Source of the DNA: Aulostomus chinensis
Taxonomy: Eukaryota; Chordata; Actinopteri; Syngnathiformes; Aulostomidae
Assembly (NCBI GenBank): GCA_037954235.1
Contig: JBBMOA010000002.1
Coordinates: forward strand, 2,808,551-2,872,550
Length of the DNA stretch: 64,000 nt
Reading direction: 5' to 3'
The notes below the pieces were generated by a model. That model had not been told where the DNA came from, made no database searches, and saw only the letters and a list, made by a program, of their open reading frames with translations. Of the stretch, positions 55,107 through 64,000 are shown piece after piece; within the stretch, counting starts at the first letter, position 1, and each line of letters begins with the position of its first letter. A program made the position numbers and the translations under genes.

Positions 55107-56156
55107 TAGGGTTGTCAAAAGTATCGATAACCAGATATTATTCAATGCTAAAAATTAGTATAAGGATAAGATACTCATTTGCAAAAGTATCGATACCAAC
55201 GGCAACGTCTCCTCCTGAAGTTGACACACAGCTTCACTCAGCACCGCCGTACACACGGACTACCTCTTTGCTCCTCCCCTTACTCGAAGCTCAGCGTTTA
55301 TGGTACAGAGCTGGTGAAACATGGCAAGTGCTGCTGCTGGACCTTCGCAACCAATTTTAGTCGAAAATGTCAAAAGCAAAGTATGGAAGTATTTTGCACA
55401 TGAGGAAAACAGTTAGGGGGACATCATACATAATGACAGGCCTGTTTGCAAGCACTGTTACAAGGCAGTGGCAACAAAGTCAAGCAGCACTAACAACTTG
55501 ACAAAACACCTGAAAGACAGACACCCAACTTTTTGCACCAAATTGTGAGAGGTCAGTAAAGCTCCCGTTTCAACAACATTTAAGTATTAAACATTATTAT
55601 GACCATGGCTCTCAAGATTGCATTCTCTGTGGGCGTGAGATGTGACAATGGGGGAGTTACATCATAGATGTATTGTATTGCTGGGTTGTAGGCTATTCAT
55701 TGACAACTACTTTTCCTAGCATCAGCTAGGCTACATGCTATATACCGAAATATACTTCACCATAACAGAATGTGATATTTAAGGGTGAGAAACACATCAT
55801 TGTGTGTGTGAAGTGGCTGAAATGCATGTGCCACACAACAAAAGTGTGAGACTTGAGAGCCCTGAGTTATAATAAATGTCGACAGGCCCCCACGTTAACA
55901 TCAGCCATTTTAGCAGTCTGTTAACATTCAGCTAGCAGCTAATAATCCCTGCCCTGCGTAGTTGATGTCGAGGATAAGCTACACCGTCTTTGTCACCCGA
56001 TAGATTTCAAAGTTGCAAATCATTCTCATAATTAAAAACATTTTATGCCTATTATTTTGTCATTTTTTCCCATGGTATTGAAAACTGGATAGAGTGTCGA
56101 CTTTTTTCCTTGGTATCGGTATCGAATATTGAAATTCTAGTATCGAGACAACCCTA
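55107..56156 (+). mobile_element. hAT element with BED finger, exact 8-bp TSD
   Basis: A 1050-bp unit starting TAGGGTTGTCAAAAGTATCG and ending ATCGAGACAACCCTA. TAGGGTTGTC is inverted at the two ends. CCAGATAC is duplicated at 55099-55106 and 56157-56164. Inside, the plus strand encodes a BED-type zinc finger (about 55376-55550): SKVWKYFAHEEN, a stop, then GDIIHNDRPVCKHCYKAVAT and NNLTKHLKDRHP. The C-x2-C and H-x4-H ligands are present. The dimerisation/catalytic domain of the hAT transposase is missing, so the element is non-autonomous. Confidence 0.9.
55376..55550 (+). pseudogene. BED zinc-finger exon of hAT transposase
   Basis: The conserved aromatic pair (VWKYF), CKHC and HLKDRH identify the BED domain, which binds DNA in hAT transposases and ZBED proteins. 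A TAG interrupts the frame between the aromatic part and CKHC. A sequence error of one base would restore the frame; otherwise it is dead. Confidence 0.8.
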
Positions 56157-56850
56157 CCAGATACCAATGATGCTCTGGATCAATTCCAAAATCAAATCGA
56201 TTGTTCCCCAACCTAAGGTTATTCATACTCCCAACTTAGTTAGACAGCTATCCTTACAGAGAGATGGACAAACTACGGTAACCCCGATAGTACTATAACA
56301 AACTTTAACATCAAACAACATTTATATTGACCCCACATTGGTTCTTTATTTAATTTTCTCTGATTAAAGGGTTCCATCGGTAGCAAAATTCATCCTGTAC
56401 TTCATAGTTCATGCTCCAAGTTATTATGTAGGATATTACATATATTTGGATGTCCACCTTTATTCTAAGAAACACTGAAATCCTAACTTGTTTAGCATGA
56501 GCCAAGTGTGAAACTACATTCTAAAAGTTACCTGTGGGAAAAAGCTTTGGTTAGAGACAGAATAATATTTGTGATATTCTACTATAAATCATCAAACCTG
56601 CATCCTAACAATTCTGCAATATGAAATATATAGTTGCTGGTATTGTCCAAATTTTTCTGCCATTACAGGGTTTGAAACTTCTGACTCCACAAATCTAGGT
56701 GAAGACCTTTGATACAGCCCCGGCTTCTTCAGGCTGCAGTGACACTTGATGTTGGGTGACCAGATCAGAGAGATCACAGATAATTAAGGCTACGGTGCCT
56801 TCTCTTAAAGAACGAACTACTGTTATGAGAAAAGCATGAACTAATAGATT
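56157..56850 (+). repeat. L1/Tx1-type LINE 3' part, right of hAT insertion
   Basis: Degraded plus-strand coding look (IVPQPKVIHTPNLVRQLSLQ, then stops). A call to the L1 group is tentative and rests on the general pattern of the ORF2 C-terminus. The 3' end is unclear. Confidence 0.4.
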
Positions 56851-57182
56851 GGTAAGGAGGGAGGAAAGAAGAAGGAAGAGGAGGGCTGAAGCATGTTGAC
56901 TTAGCTCATATTAAAATATGTTATAGAGCATAAAAGAGTTGATGGATGGGTCCAAAATAAAAAAGATTTATAAATTCTCTTGAGGCAAACTAATTTGGAG
57001 TTATTTTTCTCCACATTCAGAGCAGAAAGTAAAGCAGATTGAGCCAGCAGGCCTGACCGGGGGCAGGACACATTTTCTTCTGTTATTTTAAGCTCAAGAG
57101 CTGATGGCTTCCTCAAGTAAACTGTGGTCTTTGGCTGCCCTCATGCCCTCACGCACAGTGGCAGGTCTCTGCCAGGGCCTTC

Positions 57183-57184
<2 letters not shown>

Positions 57185-57236
<52 letters not shown>

Positions 57237-57308
57237 TGTGTGTGTGTACGTGAGTGTGTGTGTGTGTGTGTGTGTTTGTGTGTGTGTGTGCGCATGCATG
57301 TGTGTGTG
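57185..57308. repeat. (GT)n microsatellite
   Basis: About 120 bp of GT with a few AG, AC and CG interruptions, the longest dinucleotide tract in the window. Confidence 0.97.
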
Positions 57309-58037
57309 GAAACTCCAACTTAGACAAGAAAGTAAAGGCTTTTTGGCTGAGAATAAGAGCTGTTTTCCTGAGGTAAGCGTGAATTGGTGTGAATGTAGAA
57401 CAGGCCCATTCTTACCCACTTCTGGAGGCTAAGATACTTTTCTAGATAATACAATAGTACAAAAATGTTTAAAAATTATAATTAAAGAGGCTGATTAGAT
57501 AAAGTAAAACAGCACATTTTGAATGCATTAAGGAAGATATTCTACAGTGTACAGATACAGATATTCCATGTGTACAACACATACTTCTGTGGTATTCAGG
57601 CCAATCCTACAGGAACCTGCATAGTTGCAACACACAAGTCTCTTAATATCAAGGTTCTTGTTCTAACAGATCCACCACACAGAGAATTATGTTAAATTTT
57701 TGCAAAGAAGAAAACAAAATGACCTCTGTGGGACTATTTTGGATTTGACTTACACAGCCGGAAAGCCAAAATACATAAAAGTCTCCACCACCACCAAGTT
57801 TTACAAGCATTTCATGATACATAATCTTGCTGAGCATGCCCTGTTTACTGCAAGAAAAGTGATTTGAAAGACAGTCAAATCACATCAGATGTTTGCAGAT
57901 CTCTTTATGCAATGAAGGAAAAGTTGGGACAGGCATTATGGAGTGAAGGGAATGCACCCCTGCTTCCACCTGTTTGAATGTATTACCTTGGAAATAGTAT
58001 TTATTATGAAAGTGCAAAGCAGACTCTTCAGTGTTGC

Positions 58038-58086
58038 AATGCATCTTCTTCTTAAAGAGAGCAATATGCTCTGAAGAAGATGCATT
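58038..58086. repeat. Compact hairpin
   Basis: AATGCATCTTCTTC (58038-58051) pairs perfectly with GAAGAAGATGCATT (58073-58086). Inside, AGAGCA pairs with TGCTCT around ATA. The only unpaired bases are a TTAA bulge and the loop. Confidence 0.85.
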
Positions 58087-59000
58087 AGAGTATCTAAATG
58101 TCAACAGTACACCTTGTTACATATTATGATGTGCTTCTCCTAAGGTGCCTTTTGCACTGTTAATATAATGCATTATATCTGTCAATTTCAATTTATACAT
58201 TATGAATTCTTCTTACGTGTTAATTATTTACTGAGTAGTGTAGGAGACTTACCATTAAATTAATTAAGTAAAACAAAAACAAAAATAGATCATATCAGTC
58301 GGGTATTTTTTATCCATTTTAATGGCAGCTACACTATACTGAGTATATTTCTAACAAGAAACATAAAATGATCAACCTCTGAACAGGCCAGGCACTCAAG
58401 AGGTTGAAGTACTCAGGATTTGCACAGCATAACATGCAAAATATTTCACAGACTCCCCATTCATACCATGCCCTAGTTACTGTTATTAAGTGTTATTTTC
58501 TCCCCAGAGGGAGATTCCTTCTCTAAGGAAGGCTTGTCATTATAGAGAACTGTGACTTTATAATCAATTACTGTCAGATCTGCTCAAAATACATGTTGAA
58601 CAAGCCATCATTAAGAGCCAAACAATTGAATTAACTCATCCACAGTTTGATCAGAACCGTCACTCATACTAAAAATCCCACTATGTTGAAAAATATCGAG
58701 GCATTCTGTGGCCTTGACAGCTATGTGTAATAGGTTTGGGAAATCTGCTCCCTTCATTATTCATAACATCAATTTCCAAACCTTTCAAGAGTGGGCTAGA
58801 TTTAGATAACCATCCACACTGCAGTCCAGAGCAGCAAAACGGGCAGTATTTCTTACAGGGATCTTTTTGATACTGTTTTAAAAGGGGATAAATATCTCAA
58901 CATTTGCTGAGGCAGCAGCCACTGGAGCCACAAGAGGAATTTACAAGATAATGGTAAGCTGAATTTCCATTGTGTTTCAAAGATTCCTTGAGTTACTTAA

Positions 59001-60251
59001 ATGGAAAAAACTGGCCAGACTTGTGATTTCCAGTGATCATCGATGAATGATCGCTGACCAATTAAGAAAAACTCAGGTGCAGGAGCAGAATCAAAATGTG
59101 GGTGAGCTGCTCAAACAGCTACTGGAGGAAGTTTCTAAATTTCATGCTTCATCAATTATTATTCAAAGAACAACAAGTGACAGGGTCTGCCAGTGGAGGT
59201 GTCACAAGGGACCGCAAAGATATGTAAGAAACAATCACATAACCAAAGGTGCTAACAGAGCCAGAGCAAGCGGGCACTCTGTGATGACCTACTTTCAGTT
59301 CAGGCAATGATGCTCAGCAACAAAATGATACACTACAACCTGTTCTAATCTTGTAAAGTTAAAGAGACGAAACTCCAGAGGAAAGAGCTCATACGTAGTA
59401 GTTGACTCACACAGATAACTTGAAAGAAATTCATCACAGACTAACGCGTCGACACCTGATGCATCTTCAAACCATACAAAGACATTTGAGCAAGCGGTAA
59501 ACCTCATCTTGATTCGGCCGGTTAAAGAATGAAACAAGAATATTTGGAGTGCAGAAATACCAAAAGCAGTCTGCTCTGCTGTTGTGTGTTGTCTGCAACC
59601 AGGCAAGCACTCCTGCATGTCATAGCATGCTCGGAGCGGCAACGGGTCATGTGACACCGAGAACACCCCCTTCCATAACGCCGTCTAAGTACCAAGTAAT
59701 AAGGAGAAGGAAGCCCTTGAAGCTCTATGACATCACTGAGTAGCAGATGTAACAAACAGATGCTCTCCTCAAAGCAGCTTAAGATTTTAACCAGGAAAGT
59801 GTTGCATCTGTTCAGCAAAACATTACCAGCATGTCAGTGTTGCAACTAGCTGGAAGAACACTCTAGACCTGGCAAACCAAAAAAACTGGTTCTGCATGTC
59901 CGCTATTGCTGTGATCTGCCAGTCCAGATATTCGGGGTTGAAGGTCATTAATCTTGGAACAGCCCAGAGGAGTGGACTATGAAGCCAGATGAGTGGGTTA
60001 GCAAGGTATGTTGAGACTAAAACCAGGGTTTTCAACGGAACGAAGGTGGCTCTCTTTTAACCTGGCTAGATCACCATGGCAACTGATGCAGCAAACTTAA
60101 CGTAGTCCAGAGCAGGCTATGTTCTGAGTTTCAGCTTAAATCATCTATAAATCTATAATATATCTCTTTCACGAGCCATCTCTTTTGAAAAATGGTATCA
60201 CTGGAGGGAGAAAGTATTTAGAGACTGGAGTGATCCACTATCTTTTCCTGA
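59001..60251. other. Unassigned, probably part of the Harbinger element
   Basis: Short ORFs on both strands (59047-59310 plus, 59295-59818 minus, 59823-60035 minus) have no recognised domain. The block differs in composition from the AT-rich flanks and ends where the transposase exon begins. Confidence 0.4.
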
Positions 60252-60570
60252 CTGATACCCTATGGACACTACAGATTCTAAACTGAGGGAATACGTTATT
60301 CATGCAAACTGCTGGAACAGCCGTATGTGAATAACTCCACAAAAAGGAGCCACACACTCACAGTAGCAAAAACTGTGCATGTAATTGTTTTTTTTGCCAC
60401 GGGAACCTACATGCATTCAGTTGGTGATGCGCAAAATCTGAGCAAGAACACTGCATGCCGCGCGATTCGCAAAGTTGTACTTGCTCTCACTGAACTACTG
60501 AATATGTTTGTAGTATTCCCTGTCCTTTTTCCTACAATGGCTATAAAAGAGGCCTTCTATAAAATTGCAG
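60252..60570 (+). pseudogene. PIF/Harbinger transposase exon
   Basis: Plus strand: LIPYGHYRF, a TAA at 60279-60281, then TEGIRYSCKLLEQPYVNNST, KRSHTLTVAKTVHV, SVGDAQNLSKNTACRAIRKV and EAFYKIAG, ending at a donor G|GTAATA (60571). This matches the N-terminal helix-turn-helix exon of HARBI1-like transposases, which normally continues with an FPNVIG and CIDCTHI exon. That catalytic exon was not found downstream, so the copy is partial. It faces a Myb-like exon at 60746-60985. Confidence 0.8.
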
Positions 60571-60745
60571 GTAATATACATTAATAGTTCACGATATCAA
60601 TAATCAGTGTGACGAATACTTGTGTTTGAAATATAATGTATAACTCTAATTCCTTCATAGCACTGCCTAGGCAGTTTAAGAGCTTTGGATATGGGAGGCA
60701 CAGAGACTGCATTCAGTGGTCAAATAAAAATATAAACTTACAAAT

Positions 60746-60985
60746 TTACACAATCTGAATTTTCTGCCAGCATTGCTCTCTCGCCTTATTTGCAGCAACT
60801 GTGTTGCTTTTTGCTGTCATAATTGTTTGATATTGTTCAAAGCCCTCCATTACAGTCACTTGCTCTTCTTGACTAAAATAGGTGGCATGCAATCCATCCA
60901 TTTCGAAAGACTCAAATGACACATTAAAATGCTCCTTATGATGGCGACGCACACAGAGCCTGAAGCAGAAAGCCTGAATGGACAA
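60746..60985 (-). pseudogene. Myb/SANT-like protein exon of a Harbinger element
   Basis: On the minus strand: MDGLHATYFSQEEQVTVMEG then FEQYQTIMTAKSNTVAANKA and REQCWQKIQI, ending near a GTGTAA donor-like site. The YFSQEE..V..EGFEQY..I..AKSNT....K..A/E.CW..I pattern is the Myb/SANT-like DNA-binding domain of the second protein coded by Harbinger transposons. It is convergent with the transposase exon at 60252-60570. No second exon was identified. Confidence 0.68.
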
Positions 60986-62426
60986 AGAAAGATCACATAC
61001 ACCGTCGTGATACCAATTACCTCTGATTGCGAGTTTAGGGTTTGTCGAGCTGGCTTAGTAAAAGAAAGCCTGGCTATGTTGAACTTGCTCTCTAGTACAC
61101 CCTTGAGGTCTTAAATTCCATTCTAAGTGGCATTAAAAAGTCTTTTAAAGGCTTGAATTTAACTTGCCTGTTACCCTAAGCTGTTACCCTGATACAGTAG
61201 GATAGGCCTCAAGACTGACTGACAGACATTGTGTATGACATACATCATGTGCAGCATACACTGTACAGGGCTTGAATTGTCACAAAGTCAAATATTTTGA
61301 ATGAATATTCAGTTTCAAGTCAGTTTTATTGTTTTACAGAGGCATATAAGACAACTATTTATTAACACGCAAGGTCATCGATTAATATTATGCTGTAACC
61401 CAAAAGAAGTAAACGATCAAATCACGAGCTTAAAGTTGAAGCACCAGTGCTACCATTGGACAGGTTAGTCTAGAGTCCTGTAAAACTTGTTTCCATCTTC
61501 CAAAAAGAAGACATTGCATGGGGAACTTCTGAGGGGAAAGTCTTGCAGTTTGTACTGCAGTGACCTTGACAGTTATGGAGTATTAAATCATTCTAGGTGT
61601 ACCTGGAAACAGGGTTTTGTGTATTTAACCATAATTTTGTTTTGTTTTGTTCTTATGTTCGTATCTGCAGGGGTATGCATCTCAGAGATTAAACTTTAAC
61701 TGACTTAAAAGTTGGCATTGAGAGACAGAGGTGGCTTTTGGCTCAATGTGCTTAATGAGTTTTAAGGTGCAATAGACAGCATTTGTACCTCCCGGTAAGC
61801 AGGAGCTGCTCTACCTCTTGCTACACTAATCTATTCTACTGGTTGCCAGCTTGACCAAACTAACCATATATGATCAGTGTTGTAATGTAAAAAGACAGAT
61901 AATTAATGTGGTCTGTTGTCACACACTAACAGTAACACATGGATAACATGTGATAAGAACATGTTGATGCTATTGGCAAAGAGACTCTAAATGCTTCATC
62001 AGCCAACTCTCTGAAATGTACATATTATGAATATTTAGGACTTATTAAAAATTCCAAATGATTATTTCACCACTATATGATTTTTTTCCTCATAAATTTA
62101 TACTTAGATATACTTATAACTTTGCACCTTTCTAAAACTTCTATGGATGTATTATCTTTTCAAATTATTTGTTTTCTTCAAAAGGTTGTCTTTTGCACCT
62201 TTGTGTTAAACTAATTTATTCAAAGCACAATGAACATCTACTTAACTATTAAAATAAAATGTGCAATAAATGTGTTTAGTTATCATTTACCAGTGGTGTT
62301 TCTTCAAACATTACAGGTCACAGCAAAGATGGATGGAAAAATGGTGGGTGAGGGGTTAGGGTTAAGGTTAGGGTAAAGTGTGACTCAGGGGGGGGTCTGT
62401 ACAAGGGTCAAAAAGAGCATCTTTAA
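60986..62426. other. No gene recognised
   Basis: AT-rich sequence. A short telomere-like stretch (GGGTTAGGGTTAAGGTTAGG) is at 62353-62372. Nothing else. Confidence 0.55.
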
Positions 62427-62720
62427 CCCTCTCCTACTGTTCAAATCCCTTACCTTCACAGTATGGTCCGGGTCAAAATTGACCCGCCCCATGAATTGCC
62501 CTCGTAGCAAGTATTTTCAGTAGAGTTATAACCCCAAACCTATCCATACTGTTTAAATGACCTATGCTACTACAAAAAATGATTGATGAGTCCTTCCTGA
62601 ATGTTTCATAGACCAGGGAAAGTGTATTTTTTAAGTTTAAACACCACTCGTGATTGGTGAAATGTCTATTATACAAGATAATTTCATGTTATTAAAAAAA
62701 GTCATAATGATTTGAACTTA
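62427..62720 (-). mobile_element. Possible piggyBac terminus
   Basis: TTAA at 62423-62426 is followed by CCCTCTCCTACTGTTC and, a little further in, GGGTCAAAATTGACCCG, a short palindrome typical of fish piggyBac ends. The transposase on the minus strand further right fits this as its 3' terminus. The other end lies outside the window, so the duplication cannot be checked. Confidence 0.5.
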
Positions 62721-63041
62721 GGGCTGCTCGGTGGTGCAGTGGTCAGCGCTGTCGCCTCACAGCAAGAAGGTTCCGGGTTCGAGTCCCGGCTCGGGCGCGG
62801 GATATTTCTGTGTGAGTCTCCATGTTCTCCCTGTTCCTGTGTGGGTTCTCTCTGGTACTCCAGCTTCCTCCACAGTCCAAAGACATCAATTGGGGACGAG
62901 GCTGATTGATACTCTAAATTGACCGTAGGTGTGAATGTGAGTGTGAATGGTTGTTTGTCTCTGTATGTTGGCCCTGCGATGGACTGGGGACCTGTCCAGG
63001 GTGAACCCTGCCTCTGGCCTGTTGACGCTGGGATAGGCTCT
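62721..63041 (+). repeat. SINE-1 copy, best-preserved head
   Basis: GGGCTGCTCGGTGGTGCAGT, A box, B box, body with AAATTGACCGTAGGTGTG, truncated before the tail at GGGATAGGCTC. It is nested in the piggyBac 3' region. Confidence 0.92.
62732..62786 (+). promoter_or_regulatory. RNA polymerase III type-2 promoter boxes in SINE-1
   Basis: TGGTGCAGTGG at 62732-62742 fits the A box and GGTTCGAGTCC at 62776-62786 fits the B box exactly, 33 bp apart, as in tRNA genes. This supports a tRNA origin of the SINE-1 head. There is no tRNA cloverleaf beyond this. Confidence 0.8.
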
Positions 63042-63123
63042 TACTAGTAAGGTATAAGCGTATGACGACGATTTGAATTTATTCTATTCCATCCATCAGC
63101 CATCAGTTCTCTTCCTTCCTTCT

Positions 63124-63468
63124 TCCTTCTCTTATTCCTGTTAAGGGTGTTGGGGGTGGAGCCTATCCCAGCAGCTTTCAGGCAAGAGGTGGGGTTCACC
63201 CTGTACAGGTCTCCGGTCCATGGCAGGGCCAACACATAGAGACAGACAACCATTGGCTCTCCCAGCCACACCTACAGTCAGTTTAGAGTCTGGATTAACC
63301 TGGTCCCCTCTTGATGTCTTTGGACTGTGGGAGGAAGCTGGAGTACCAGAGAGAACCCAGCAGGAACAGGGAGAACATGAAGACTCCACAAAGAAAGATC
63401 CTGTGCTGGACCTGGGGCTCAAACCCGGAACCTTCTTGCTGTGAGGCGACAGTGCTGACCACTGCACC
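63124..63468 (-). repeat. SINE-1 copy, opposite orientation
   Basis: From TTATTCCTGTTAAGGGTGTT to GTGAGGCGACAGTGCTGACC. It lies 82 bp from the previous copy in inverted orientation and cuts the piggyBac coding region. Confidence 0.9.
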
Positions 63469-64000
63469 CCTGTGGATGCTTCTTGAGCAGGGCCAGGCTC
63501 AGATTGCTGCGCTGTCCTCACGAATGCTGCTGAGGCTTCTGTGCAGGGGAGGTGTTGCCGTTTTTGCATGGAAGGAGCCACAAGGGCCTTTCCAAGCTCC
63601 TCCAAAAAGAACCTCCTCCAGTTCCTCTTGCTTGCCTGCTAGGTTGGGTTTAGCTCACTCCAAATCACAAAGGCATTGTACATGGATACGTCAGTGATGT
63701 TGTGGAGTATGACGAGGGGCCAGCAGGCGGTTTTCCTCTTGCAACTGTATTTGCCTGTGACTTTATCAAGATTGTCCACTCCGCCCTTTTTTCATTGTAG
63801 TCAAGGATGATAGCTGGTTTTTGTCTTCCCGAGTGCTCACTTCTGCAGCCTTATGTAGCGTGCTCATAAGGATCTCATTCTTGTTCTTCTTCAGCATGTA
63901 TGAGACAACTGTGGTGTCCAGAGTAAAGGCACACATAGAAGAGAAGACCTCTCTTCCCCTTGTTGCAGGTAGGGCAGGTGGCAGCTCTGGTTTGTTCCTC
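63469..64000 (-). pseudogene. piggyBac (PGBD4-like) transposase, C-terminal part; runs off the right edge
   Basis: On the minus strand from the edge: ELPPALPATRGREVFSSMCA, FTLDTTVVSYMLKKNKNEIL, STLHKAAEVSTREDKNQLSS, then after frameshifts a KGGVDNLDK-equivalent, SCKRK-like and IDVSMYNAFVIW-equivalent stretches, and EELGKALVAPSMQKRQHLPC with TEASAAFVRTAQQ. These are the last catalytic-domain blocks of piggyBac transposases. The Cys-rich C-terminal finger that should follow is replaced by a SINE-1 insertion at 63468. Stops are present near 63775, so it is not functional as read. Confidence 0.82.

Larger units (their letters stand above)
56851..59000. other. No gene recognised; one microsatellite, one hairpin
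   Basis: Contains (GT)n at 57185-57308 and the hairpin at 58038-58086. No exon or domain recognised. Confidence 0.6.

Noticed and set aside
62732..62800. Possible tRNA gene
   Set aside because: A and B boxes are present, but there is no acceptor stem or anticodon arm; it is the head of a repeated SINE.

Overview
The window is nuclear DNA of a ray-finned (teleost) fish. The evidence is split coding exons with GT-AG introns, long CA/GT microsatellites, and a fish-type mix of Tc1, hAT, Harbinger, piggyBac, pogo-like, L2/Rex/L1-like, Ty3/gypsy and SINE sequences. There is no prokaryotic-style operon and no long intact ORF. No species is claimed.

One host gene is recognisable: the 5' part of cemip (KIAA1199, the secreted hyaluronan-binding/depolymerising protein) on the minus strand. 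Four coding exons fit together in phase: exon 1 (18851-18905, signal peptide), exon 2 (12737-12874), exon 3 (11071-11209) and exon 4 (2109-2345). They give 189 codons covering the signal peptide and the G8 domain. The remaining exons lie beyond base 1. The introns are about 6.0, 1.5 and 8.7 kb and carry hAT MITEs, SINEs, LINE pieces and microsatellites.

The most notable element is at 19314-20870, 408 bp upstream of the cemip start codon: a 1557-bp unit with 18-bp perfect terminal inverted repeats, a second inner inverted repeat, and an exact 8-bp target duplication. It carries a THAP-type zinc-finger gene without a visible transposase catalytic domain. This is the architecture expected of a P-element-like transposon reduced to its DNA-binding domain. 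The THAP frame is broken by an apparent 1-bp deletion next to its first intron.

From 21 kb to the right edge no host gene was found. The region is a layered transposon landscape. (1) Three copies of one L2/CR1-type LINE whose ORF1 carries an SGNH-esterase-like domain lie at 23192-27535 (minus), 45398-47948 (plus) and 51911-54512 (plus). The first sits inside a pogo/Tigger-like element; the third sits inside another dispersed repeat and is itself broken by two insertions. (2) A Ty3/gypsy RT-RNase H fragment is at 33880-34829. (3) Harbinger, two Tc1 copies, a Rex/CR1-type LINE and an R2-like RT fragment occupy 36.9-45.4 kb. (4) Fragments of an L1/Tx1-type LINE lie at 48.0-49.4 kb and 54.9-56.8 kb, the latter split by a hAT element (55107-56156) with a BED finger and exact 8-bp TSDs. 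(5) A Harbinger pair of divergent genes is near 60.2-61.0 kb. (6) A piggyBac transposase C-terminus reaches the right edge. Thirteen copies of one tRNA-promoter SINE-like family and two of a second are scattered throughout.

All calls come from reading sequence and remembered family features; no database search was possible. TE family names are at superfamily level unless stated.
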